Positions 47,629 through 55,651 of a stretch of DNA of 64,000 nucleotides are shown one piece after another. Position 1 is the first letter of the stretch, and the number at the start of each line of letters is the position of its first letter. The notes below the pieces were generated by a model that was not told where the DNA came from, searched no databases, and saw nothing but the letters and a program-made list of their open reading frames with translations. Source of the DNA: Woronichinia naegeliana WA131 (lineage in GTDB: Bacteria; Cyanobacteriota; Cyanobacteriia; Cyanobacteriales; Microcystaceae); contig CP073041.1 of assembly GCA_025370055.1 (NCBI GenBank), positions 3,224,001 to 3,288,000 on the forward strand, in the 5' to 3' direction. The translations under genes and the position numbers were made by a program.

Positions 47629-48082
47629 AGTCGTTTTTCTTGTGAAAAATGGTGTTAATTTTCCTCTCTTTTGTGAGGAGTGATTTGTGTTGACCTTTTT
47701 AGACAGAAAGGAACAATAGATTAAACAAAATCTGTATTTTGATTTGTTTCCATAAGGATAAGTTATCTATGCTTTTTCAGTCCATACTTCCCTAACCCAC
47801 ATTTCTTTCGTTTTTTGACTTTTTCAGCAAGCCCTAGATATCTAGATATAGATGGAGAAGGAAAGACTATAGTAGTGCGCTTATCAGTGCTTTTGTGCTG
47901 CATAAAGAGGAGTACTTTTGTTGATCAGCAGACTGTGATTCCTGAAACCTTTGTGGGGAAGCACTTATGCTAATCTAGACTTGTTCGTATTAATTAAAAT
48001 TCTTGTTGCCAAGTACGGAATGTGGGCTCCAATCATTGGGGGATTTAACTTAATCCTAAGACTTTGCAGAAAATCACTTTCC

Positions 48083-48673
48083 TTAACTTAAGGATTGCAG
48101 AAAATTTCGTAAAAGTTGTTTGCCTTCGCTGGTTAAAATACTTTCGGGGTGGAATTGCACTCCTTGAATATGAGGATATTGACGATGACGTAAACCCATA
48201 ATCATGCCATCGTCGATCCAACCCGTGATTTCTAAACAATCGGGCAATGTCTCTTTTTCTACCACTAAACTGTGGTATCGAGTCGCTGAAAATGGATTAC
48301 TGACTCCGTTAAAAATACCTTGTCCACTGTGATAGATTTCTGAAGTTTTGCCATGCATGAGGGTTGGGGCCGAAATGACGTTGCCGCCAAATATCTGGCC
48401 AATGCTTTGATGTCCTAGACAAACCCCTAAAATTGGAACGGTAGGGCCTAATTCTTGAATAATAGCTAAGGAGATTCCCGCATCATCGGGGCGACCGGGG
48501 CCAGGAGAGATGACAATACCATCGGGTTGAATCAATCGAATTTTCTCTAGATCGATCTTATCATTACGGTAAACTTGGATATCGGCTGCCACTGGGAATT
48601 CCTGTCCTAATTCCCCTAAATATTGAACGAGATTATAGGTAAAACTATCGTAATTATCGATAACGAGTATCAA
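48083..48673 (-). CDS. trpG: Anthranilate/aminodeoxychorismate synthase glutamine amidotransferase subunit
   Basis: This 196-residue class I glutamine amidotransferase supplies ammonia from glutamine for anthranilate (tryptophan) and, in dual-use enzymes, aminodeoxychorismate (folate) synthesis. The N-terminal ILVIDNYDSFTYNLVQYL motif is present, with the oxyanion region ISPGPGRPDDAG (about 55), catalytic Cys in GVCLGHQSIG (about 84) and catalytic His-Glu in GVQFHPESI (about 172). The start is a TTG at 48673, supported by AGGAG 7 bp upstream (48681-48685). The length is normal. It is on the minus strand with dgkA and ybeY upstream. Confidence 0.9.
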   Translation of the reverse strand: MILVIDNYDSFTYNLVQYLGELGQEFPVAADIQVYRNDKIDLEKIRLIQPDGIVISPGPGRPDDAGISLAIIQELGPTVPILGVCLGHQSIGQIFGGNVISAPTLMHGKTSEIYHSGQGIFNGVSNPFSATRYHSLVVEKETLPDCLEITGWIDDGMIMGLRHRQYPHIQGVQFHPESILTSEGKQLLRNFLQSLS

Positions 48674-48719
48674 AGCGGGTCTCCTGGTCTTGGTCTCGGC
48701 AAAGGGTGTGTCACCGTTA

Positions 48720-49244
48720 TTAAAACACTAAAGCCACCAATGGGGGAACTAATAAACAACTGGCGACGATAACTGCCGCGATCGCCGAAATTAAAACGGC
48801 ACCAGCCGCACAATCCTTGGCTATTTTAGCTAATTCGTGATAGGACTGCCCTACGGTTAGATCGACCACTGATTCGAGGGCGGTATTCAGCAGTTCCAAT
48901 ACCATAACGAGGGCAGAGGTGAGGGTCAAAATCGCCAGACTAACGGAACTTAAACTTAGAGAAAGGCCGGCCGCGATCGCCAGGATACCAATGACCGTAT
49001 GAATGCGAAAATTCCGTTGAGTAACATAGGCATAACGTACCCCTGACCAGGCATAACGGAAACTAGTAAATAAGTCCGGTGCAATTTGCCAAGCGAGATC
49101 TCGGCCCGGAATCTTATTTTGGGGAGGATGGGTTAATCCCTTGACTGGAGTCATCGTAGAAGAACGGGAATTGCCATTGCCTAAAAATGCCTTAGTTGAA
49201 AATGAAGCGGGGGAAAGGGGAGGCATCGGAATTTGAGATTTCAT
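48720..49244 (-). CDS. dgkA: Diacylglycerol/undecaprenol kinase family protein
   Basis: This 174-residue integral membrane protein phosphorylates diacylglycerol or undecaprenol. After a Pro/Ser-rich N-terminus of about 60 residues come the family motifs FRYAWSGVRYAYVTQRNFRIH, ALVMVLELLNTALESVVDL and HELAKIAKDCAAGAVLI. Three hydrophobic helices are visible. I chose the ATG at 49244 with GGAG upstream; an upstream TTG at 49316 would overlap the end of ybeY and add an unlikely sequence. Spacing of 61 bp from ybeY suggests co-transcription. Confidence 0.88.
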   Translation of the reverse strand: MKSQIPMPPLSPASFSTKAFLGNGNSRSSTMTPVKGLTHPPQNKIPGRDLAWQIAPDLFTSFRYAWSGVRYAYVTQRNFRIHTVIGILAIAAGLSLSLSSVSLAILTLTSALVMVLELLNTALESVVDLTVGQSYHELAKIAKDCAAGAVLISAIAAVIVASCLLVPPLVALVF

Positions 49245-49305
49245 TATGGGAACACTCCAGAGCAGCGTAGTAAACAGTAATTTCTCAAAACAATATCTTG
49301 AAGTA

Positions 49306-49857
49306 CTAGGATTCAAAATTGGCCACTAATCCAACTTGTTCTAAGAGCAGGGCTTGTTTAGCTAACATTGTATTTAGGCTTTGATCATCAGGATGATCCC
49401 ATCCCAGGAGATGCAAAAGACCGTGAGTCGCTAACCAAGCTAATTCTATGATCAGGGAATGACAATGCTCTATTGCCTGTTGGGAGGCAGTTTCTAGGGA
49501 AATAACGATATCACCTAAATAAAGGGCTTCCCTAACCTGATCATCAGATTGACAGTCATGGTAATCAGGGAGATCGGCCTCCAAGGCCGCAAAGGATAAA
49601 ACATCAGTGGGTTTCTCCTGTTGACGAAATTGGCTATTAAGCTGCTTTATCTCCTGGTCATCAGTCAACCGTAAGGTTAATTCATAGGCATCTGCATCAG
49701 GGAGATCTTCTCGTAAGCTATTGAACCAAGTCTGTATCCAATTTTGCCATTTCTCTCCATCAGGATATTGCCAGGCCCCATCCACGTCTATTACTAGCTG
49801 AAAAACAGCTTGAAAATAGAGTTCAACGGTAACGGCAGTTTGAGAAGAAACCGGCAT
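49306..49857 (-). CDS. ybeY: Endoribonuclease/rRNA maturation factor YbeY
   Basis: This 183-residue cytosolic metalloprotein takes part in 16S rRNA 3-prime maturation and ribosome quality control. The zinc-binding signature is THGLLHLLGWDHPDD (HGxLHLxGxDH, about residues 143-156). The conserved LNSQFRQQEKPTDVLSF segment lies at about 78-94, followed by YLGDIVIS. The length is typical for cyanobacteria. It is next to dgkA, a gene order seen widely in bacteria. Confidence 0.92.
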   Translation of the reverse strand: MPVSSQTAVTVELYFQAVFQLVIDVDGAWQYPDGEKWQNWIQTWFNSLREDLPDADAYELTLRLTDDQEIKQLNSQFRQQEKPTDVLSFAALEADLPDYHDCQSDDQVREALYLGDIVISLETASQQAIEHCHSLIIELAWLATHGLLHLLGWDHPDDQSLNTMLAKQALLLEQVGLVANFES

Positions 49858-49869
49858 AGACTGTTAACC

Positions 49870-50049
49870 TTAGCGAGTGAGATAAGAAATACCAATCAAC
49901 ACAGCCAATAAACCAGTGGTCGTTAAGAAAAAATGAGTGAGGGATTTTCCTTTTTTTCGCACCATATTTCGCATAGCCAGCTTAACGTAACTGGGAGGCG
50001 GTTCCAGGGGAGGAACATCGGTGGGATTCGGAGAAGGCGTATCACTCAT
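49870..50049 (-). CDS. DUF3285 small membrane protein
   Basis: This 59-residue protein begins MSDTPSPNPTDVPPLEPPP and continues with SYVKLAMRNMVRKKGKSLTH and one membrane helix (FFLTTTGLLAVLIGISYL). The YVKLAMRNMVRK block and single C-terminal helix match the small cyanobacterial DUF3285 family of unknown function. The ATG is at 50049 and the TAA at 49870-49872, 12 bp before the ybeY ATG, so it is probably the first gene of the ybeY-dgkA transcript. Confidence 0.8.
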   Translation of the reverse strand: MSDTPSPNPTDVPPLEPPPSYVKLAMRNMVRKKGKSLTHFFLTTTGLLAVLIGISYLTR

Positions 50050-50211
50050 GGAAATTTGCTAATTTTAGGGTTGTTTTAAGCGTTAAAATCTGCTATTCAC
50101 TCTAATCAGGTTATGCAGAAAATGCAAGGGGGGAGTCTCGTAATTTCAAAAATTCTTGCAGATGAACTTCTTACCCGATGGCATAACTATAGCATTCCCC
50201 CATTAGCTGCT

Positions 50212-51331
50212 TTAATTATCGTTCCGAGTTGAATAACGCAGATAAGATTCGATAAAAGCCTCTAAATCACCACCCATTACGCCATTGATATCCGTCGTTT
50301 CGATGTTAGTGCGTAGATCTTTTACCAATTGGTAGGGATGGAAAACGTAATTACGAATTTGATTACCCCAGGCGGCTTCCACCATATCTCCTCGAATTTC
50401 GGCGATCGCCTGGGCCCGTTGTTCCTGTAAAACAATTAATAATTTAGCCTTGAGAATGGTCAGGGCTTTTTCTTTATTTTGTAACTGCGATCGCTCCTGG
50501 GTACAACGAACAGCAATCCCCGTCGGAATATGGACAATTCTAACGGCGGTTTCCACTTTGTTGACATTCTGTCCACCTTTACCCCCCGCACGGGAAGTAC
50601 TAATGTCCAGATCCTTTTCGGGAATATCTAGCTTAATCGCCCCTTCCTCCAAAATGGGCATCACTTCCACACCGGCAAAACTGGTTTGTCGCTTACCATT
50701 GGCATTAAAGGGCGAAATCCGCACCAAACGATGGGTTCCCTTCTCACCCTTGAGATAACCATAGGCATAACGTCCCACAATTTCTAGAGTGACAGATTTA
50801 ATACCTGCTTCATCCCCCTCAGATAACTCCGCTAGATGGACTTGATATCCTTGCTTTTCTCCCCAACGAGTGTACATTCGTAATAACATTTCGGCCCAAT
50901 CCTGAGCATCAGTGCCGCCAGCCCCCGCATTGATGGTCAAAATCGCGCCCTGGCTATCGTAGGGGCCAGACAGTAATCGTTGTAATTCCCAGCGCTCTAG
51001 ATCCTGGGTCAAGGCTTTGAGGGTAGCTTCCGCTTCGTTAAACAGGGATTGATCGGGTTCTAACTCTAGCAGTTCTACGATCGCTTGACTATCTTCCCAC
51101 TGACGCTGCCATTGCTGATACTGTTCAATCTGAGATTTATAATCGTTGAGTTCCTGAAGCTTAGCCTGGGCAGTTTCGGGGCTATCCCAAAATTCAGGCT
51201 GGGCGGCGACCTGTTCTAAATCTTGAATGGTCGCTTGTAGAGCAGGGAAGTCAAAGATAGTCCTGGGTTTTCCCCAGGCGCGAATCGAGAATCTCTAGCT
51301 CTCGTTTAAGATTGCTAATTTCGATAACCAT
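50212..51331 (-). CDS. prfB: Peptide chain release factor 2 (programmed +1 frameshift)
   Basis: RF2 releases peptides at UGA and UAA. The 26-codon first part starts at ATG 51331 ([20 protein letters not shown]) and reaches UGA at 51251-51253. A +1 shift at CUU-UGA-C continues with [14 protein letters not shown] to the stop at 50212, giving 372 residues. The GGQ motif is in [19 protein letters not shown]. The family box that recognises stop codons lies in the [12 protein letters not shown] region. The frameshift is the classical autoregulatory switch of RF2. Only the part from 51012 has a usual ATG-type frame if the shift is ignored. Confidence 0.93.
51248..51268 (-). promoter_or_regulatory. 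prfB programmed frameshift site
   Basis: On the minus strand the sequence CCAGGACTATCTTTGAC contains CUU-UGA-C (51250-51256), with an AGG element upstream that can act as the stimulatory Shine-Dalgarno-like pairing. The layout matches known RF2 frameshift signals. Confidence 0.85.
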
Positions 51332-51451
51332 TGATTGAACCGTTAATTGAATAAGAAAACTAAAATGGGCAAGGTATTTAACCGACTCCCCATTGTAGCA
51401 GTGTTTAGTCTAAGATTTGAGATTTCAATCCTGTTTTCATCACCAAATTTC

Positions 51452-52849
51452 CTAAATCCAACTCGGTAATAGCATTCGCCAATAAAAAGCTTGGGAAGTT
51501 AAAGGCAATCCTAAAAATATCGGTAGCCAATAAAAAAAAGATAATGCAATTAATCCCAAAATACTAAAGCCTAAATAACGAGGGAAGGGATTAGGCTTGG
51601 TAATCAAATTTTCTAATATTAATGCCAGGGCAAACCAGCTAAAAAGATAGGCGGCCATATAGTGATAAAAAAAAGTACAGCGACTAACTTTCAGCCAGGG
51701 GAGTAAATTAGCCAAATAATTAATGCCAATATAGAGGGTAATTCCTCGCAGGGGTAGTAGTTGAGATTGTCGATGACGAGAGATAAAAGACAAGCAAACT
51801 GTTCCAAAAAGAATGATCATTGCGCCAGTGGAAAACCACAATAGGAGTGGATTGGCCATACTGTGGACATCATAGACAATATTTTGGGGCCCCTTGGTTT
51901 GATAGTAATAGGCCACAGGTCGCCAAAGAATTAACCAGCTATACCAGGGAGAGCAATAGGGATGAACTTGTGGAGTATTACCAATCCGTTCGTGATAGGA
52001 GAGAGTTTCTTTTTGAATGCGCCAAAAGCCTTCTAGGGAACGATAGTCTGGATTCATGAGTAAATGGGGAATCCAGAGCAAACTATAGACAATTATCGGT
52101 AATAGAACTAATACAAAAAATAGGGGGAGAGGCTTAAGATTTCCTAATTGCGTTAATAATCCGATGGCTTTTTCGTCTGATTGCTTCTCTTTATTGCTGA
52201 TAGCTTTCTGTAGCCAAGCGATCGCTACGAGGAGATAAAGGCCTAGTAAAAAAGCAAAACCATTCCATTTAACGCTACCCGCACAACCGAGAAAAATACC
52301 TGCTAGGATTAAATCTTTAAGACGGTGATGCTGAAGATAGTAAAGAAAAAATAACTGTCCTAATAAGCCAAAGAAAATGAGATAAATATTATTTAAAGCA
52401 TAACGAGATTCCACTAAATAAATACCATCTAAGGCAGCCAAAGTCATCACAATTACGCTAAAAAGACGACGTTGGGTTAACTGATAGGCAAGTCCAGCGA
52501 CTAATACAGGAATAAAGGAACCGGTTAGGGCATTCAGCCAGCGATAACTCCAGGTCGAGTGCAGAGAACCCGTTAAATTATTGACAGTATCAGGGGAAGC
52601 GGGAAAAAGAGAACCAACCGCCATGCCCAAGGCAATGAGATAATGACTGAGGGGGGGATGGGACGGAAAAAAGGGTTTCCCTAACCAGTAATCGTTGGCA
52701 AATTTGGCATAGTAAACTTCATCAAAGACCAATACATTAAACTGACTTAACTTCCAAAAGCGCAACAGTAAGCCCAATAAAAAGATGACGGCGATCGCCC
52801 ATTGAAAGGGAGAATTGCGCCAAAGCCAGAAAGGTTGCTGCCTGCTCAA
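51452..52849 (-). CDS. PMT-family protein O-mannosyltransferase (GT39)
   Basis: This 465-residue polytopic membrane protein transfers mannose from a polyprenyl-phosphate donor to exported proteins. The N-terminal helix is followed by the acidic pair in LVFDEVYYAKFANDY (about residues 40-54), which is the PMT catalytic DE motif, and then PSHPPLSHYLIALG. Later come LAALDGIYLVESRYALNN, AGSVKWNG and HSMANPLLLW. About ten membrane segments are visible. The start is a TTG at 52849. It lies downstream of the IS630 relics and upstream of prfB on the same strand, 120 bp from its ATG. Confidence 0.85.
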   Translation of the reverse strand: MSRQQPFWLWRNSPFQWAIAVIFLLGLLLRFWKLSQFNVLVFDEVYYAKFANDYWLGKPFFPSHPPLSHYLIALGMAVGSLFPASPDTVNNLTGSLHSTWSYRWLNALTGSFIPVLVAGLAYQLTQRRLFSVIVMTLAALDGIYLVESRYALNNIYLIFFGLLGQLFFLYYLQHHRLKDLILAGIFLGCAGSVKWNGFAFLLGLYLLVAIAWLQKAISNKEKQSDEKAIGLLTQLGNLKPLPLFFVLVLLPIIVYSLLWIPHLLMNPDYRSLEGFWRIQKETLSYHERIGNTPQVHPYCSPWYSWLILWRPVAYYYQTKGPQNIVYDVHSMANPLLLWFSTGAMIILFGTVCLSFISRHRQSQLLPLRGITLYIGINYLANLLPWLKVSRCTFFYHYMAAYLFSWFALALILENLITKPNPFPRYLGFSILGLIALSFFYWLPIFLGLPLTSQAFYWRMLLPSWI

Positions 52850-52865
52850 TACTCAATCCCCTCTG

Positions 52866-53063
52866 CATGAAAACTTAACTTCCCATCTTAGCTAGTTTCT
52901 GCCCATGCCTTATACCAAACTCTTAAGATGATATGTATAAGAAACTTTAATCTGACCTATTTTATTCTAAACACGGTTTAGCGTAGCAGTCATCCTGCTC
53001 TAGTCGCTCTATGATATACTAAGCACGGTCATAGGTTGTGAATTAAAAAAAGAGGAGATAATA
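52866..53063. other. Gap with IS630-D-like end relic
   Basis: At 53014-53060 TATACTAAGCACGGTCATAG and the following A-rich stretch resemble the left end of IS630-D (TATACTAAACACGGTCACAG). It is the stump of another IS630 into which IS630-E was inserted. Nothing else is recognised. Confidence 0.5.
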
Positions 53064-54164
53064 AGTGATCATGCAAAATTAATTACATACTCAGTCCCGA
53101 AGCCTTCAAGCACTTTTGTGAGGTAATTGCGTAAACTCTTTTTGCTTTCATACGCACTTACTTCTACCCATTCATATTTTATGAATTTCCATAGTATTTC
53201 AATTAAATTTAACTTTGGTGAATAAGCTGGCAACCAAAATATTTCTAGATTTTTCTCTTTCCACTCTTCTATTTTTTCCATTATTTTGTCACTTGTGTGA
53301 ATTGTTGCTTGATCCATTAACAATACTGTTTTCTTCTCTATCTTTTCACTAAATTTATCAATAAAACTAATTATCATTTCACTGTTAATATTTTTTTCAT
53401 GCTGCTCATAATATAACTCATTTCTTACGTTCATTACACCTATTACATTAATTCTTTTTCCTTATACATCTTTTAATATTACTGGCTCATCTTTTTCTTG
53501 CCACCCATAAGGAATACAGGCTCTCATTCCCCAGCCTGCTTCATCAAAGTATCTCAGATCAATTTCTCCTTGTTCATCTTGTTCTTTTAGCTCTTTTATT
53601 TTAGGTAATTTCACCTCTAACTCCCATTCCACAGCACTTTTGCTCAGACCCATCTTCATTCTTTTCCATCTCATATCAAACTTTTTTATAGTTCTTTTAA
53701 TTGTATCTTTACTGATTTTATAGTCCCATTCTTTCTCTATTTTAATTTGGACATTCTTTAGATTTTTAGGATCCTCTTTTACCCACTCTTTTACTTGTTT
53801 TTCTTGTTCTTTTGTTAACTTTGGCTTTCTGCCTCGACCCGCACGCTCATACAGCCCTAACAATTTATTTTCTTCCCAAGAACTAAACCAATTGTAAATT
53901 GTCTTTCTTGTTACTTCAAATATTTTCATTAGCTCTTTTATTGGCGTTCCTTTTAAGCTCAATAGAAGGCACTTTGCACGTTGTCTTGTTTGATGATGCT
54001 TACTTTGCTCGTAAATGTGTTCTAGCATTTTCTTTGTGTCCCAACTTAAATCACAAATAAACTTCATAGTCATCTCCTTTTTGATTTTTTATATGGTATC
54101 ATTACTTTTGATTTAGGCTATTATAGCACTTGTCTGTATAGGTAATTAATTTTGCATGACTACT
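53064..54164 (-). mobile_element. IS630-family element IS630-E, 1101 bp
   Basis: The inverted ends share TCATGCAAAATTAATTAC (about 53069 and, as complement, about 54158), flanked by TA on each side (53062-53063, 54165-54166). Confidence 0.8.
53069..54073 (-). pseudogene. IS630-E transposase with one in-frame stop
   Basis: The N-terminal 203 codons (54073-53465) carry the HTH TPIKELMKIFEVTRKTIYNW and YFDEAGWGMR with the first Asp. A TAA at 53462-53464 follows ILKDV. The same frame continues directly with GKRINVIGVMN, VLLMDQATIH (second Asp) and LPAYSPKLNLIEILWKFIK (Glu). The single nonsense codon, probably from CAA, is the only lesion. Confidence 0.88.
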
Positions 54165-54189
54165 TAATATCAATTCTTCCCATCTTTAA

Positions 54190-54560
54190 ACCTTGGGTGA
54201 TCGCATTTCGGGATATTGTTTAGACGATCGCAGTTTATAAAAACAATCGCAGTTTATAAAAATGATCGCATTTCGGGATATTGTTTAGACAATCGCAGTT
54301 TATAAAAACAATCGCATTTCGGGATATTGTTTAGATAATCGCAGTTTATAAAAAGAATCGCAGTTTATAAAAATGATCGCATTTCGGGATATTCTTTAGA
54401 CGATCGCAGTTTATAAAAACAATCGCAGTTTATAAAAATGATCGCATTTTGTAAAGACAGAATAAGAAAAATGATCGCAATTCGGAATATTGTTTAGATG
54501 ATCGCAGTTTATAAAAATGATCGCATTTTCTAAAAACAGAATAGGAAGCGCGATCGCTTT
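54190..54560. repeat. Array of short GATCGCA repeats, left block
   Basis: Two unit types alternate irregularly: ATCGCAGTTTATAAAAA (about eight copies) and ATCGCATTTCGGGATATTG plus TTTAGA (about five copies). The units are contiguous, without unique spacers. The block ends at a HIP1 site just outside the stop of the aspartic-protease gene. Confidence 0.8.
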
Positions 54561-54570
54561 CATAAATCAA

Positions 54571-54951
54571 TTAGCTTAAACTTTTCAACGATTGAATTAC
54601 GACTATTCCACGCTCGATCGCATCAAGCTGTATCCGATAGCCGTAAAGCAAACTCATACCGACCAAAGGATCTGTTTCGGCGGCGTTAACATCAATATAT
54701 CGATATTCACCGTCCCAAATAACAAGACCACTGTACACGTCAAAGATACAGGTACTTCCATCCCCTAATATTCCCTCTTCACGGCTATACAAGCGTAAGT
54801 CGAGGCTGTTGATTACTATTAGAGGTAACGTCAAAAAGCCTGTGAACCCTGTATCAATGACAGCATCAATTGTCTGTCTCTGTTTACTTTCATTGCTTAC
54901 GACTAACCGAATTGTCGCCTCGCAGTTTTGATTGACAATTCCATTCATCAT
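54571..54951 (-). CDS. Clan AA retropepsin-like aspartic protease
   Basis: This 126-residue protein has the catalytic DTGFTG motif (about residues 33-38) in AVIDTGFTGFLTLP and the hydrophobic pair LVGMSLLYGYRIQLD near the C-terminus that corresponds to the second conserved element. The size fits single-domain, dimeric retropepsin-like bacterial proteins. It starts 4 bp after the stop of the 88-residue gene, so they are co-translated. Such pairs recur in cyanobacteria and are sometimes annotated as toxin-antitoxin-like, which is not demonstrated. Confidence 0.8.
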   Translation of the reverse strand: MMNGIVNQNCEATIRLVVSNESKQRQTIDAVIDTGFTGFLTLPLIVINSLDLRLYSREEGILGDGSTCIFDVYSGLVIWDGEYRYIDVNAAETDPLVGMSLLYGYRIQLDAIERGIVVIQSLKSLS

Positions 54952-54955
54952 AAAA

Positions 54956-55222
54956 TTAAAGCAGACGACCTACGCCAAAGCGGTGAACTCCTTTATGCCC
55001 AATGCGGATACGCCAGATTTGAGCATCAGGGTTTCGTTCAAGCAGTCGATTAGAAGCCGTTATTGTGTCGTTGGCAAGCTCAAAATCACCCGTTTCGATA
55101 TCGATCGCCACAATTTTGCCGTGATTGCTTTCCTCTACTTGGGGACGCACCTGAGATTGATAAATTTCATTGCCACGTTGAGCAAATTCTTCTTTGCTAT
55201 AACGAAGTTGATTAACTGTCAT
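54956..55222 (-). CDS. Small conserved partner of the aspartic protease
   Basis: This 88-residue soluble protein contains LRYSKEEFAQRGNEIYQSQV, GKIVAIDIETGDFELANDT and NPDAQIWRIRIGHKGVHRFG. I recall this pattern as a recurrent cyanobacterial companion of clan AA proteases, but no function is known to me. The ATG at 55222 follows GGAG-like sequence (GGGAGC) upstream. It is the first gene of the pair and lies between two arrays of GATCGCA repeats. Confidence 0.65.
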   Translation of the reverse strand: MTVNQLRYSKEEFAQRGNEIYQSQVRPQVEESNHGKIVAIDIETGDFELANDTITASNRLLERNPDAQIWRIRIGHKGVHRFGVGRLL

Positions 55223-55311
55223 GGGCTTGCTCCCGTTGCAAGGGTTGTACTTTTATTTTAACTTAGCATAAACCATTGGCTTCAGGGATTATGTTGAGTC
55301 TCGCTATGGTT

Positions 55312-55535
55312 TCATCCAATCAAAGATCGCAATTTTTAAAAACAGAATAGGAAACGTGATCGCATTTCGGGATATTGTTTAGACGATCGCAGTTTATAAA
55401 AATGATCGCAGTTTATAAAAATGATCGCATTTCGGGATATTGCATCGCATTTCTGGATATTGTTTAGACGATCGCAGTTTATAAAAAAAATCGCAGTTTA
55501 TAAAAACAGAATAAGAAGCGCGATCGCTTTAAAAA
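55312..55535. repeat. Array of short GATCGCA repeats, right block
   Basis: The same two unit types as at 54190-54560, about nine units, run into a HIP1 site (GCGCGATCGC) at 55520. With the left block they bracket the aspartic-protease pair. From 55595 a TGTTGGGTTTCC palindrome follows. Confidence 0.78.
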
Positions 55536-55651
55536 ATTTGATTTTGTGTGCTAACCGATTTTATCGGATGTCTTTTCGTTTTATTGTTGTGGGATGTTGG
55601 GTTTCCCATTGTCAAACCAACTTACAGGTTTACCCAACTTTCTCACTACTT

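Larger units (their letters stand above)
45815..47834 (+). mobile_element. IS-A: 5-prime fragment (copy 3) fused to full copy 4
   Basis: A 328-bp 5-prime piece (45815-46142, ending at TAATTA) is followed by a complete copy (46143-47834). The outer flanks carry the 6-bp duplication TAGATA (45809-45814, 47835-47840). Copy 4 is 1692 bp, 4 bp longer than copy 2. Confidence 0.88.
45727..48026. mobile_element. IS1634-type MITE interrupted by IS-A copies
   Basis: The ends are CCCATATTCCGTAC (45727) and GTACGGAATGTGGG (48026), flanked by CTCCAA (45721-45726, 48027-48032). Only about 280 bp of non-coding internal sequence remain after removing the IS-A tandem, and no IS1634 transposase is present. 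It is therefore a non-autonomous derivative of the IS1634 group. Confidence 0.82.

Noticed and set aside
54190-55535. Possible CRISPR array
   Set aside because: The repeats are short (17-25 bp), contiguous and of two kinds, without unique spacers of constant length, and no cas genes are near.
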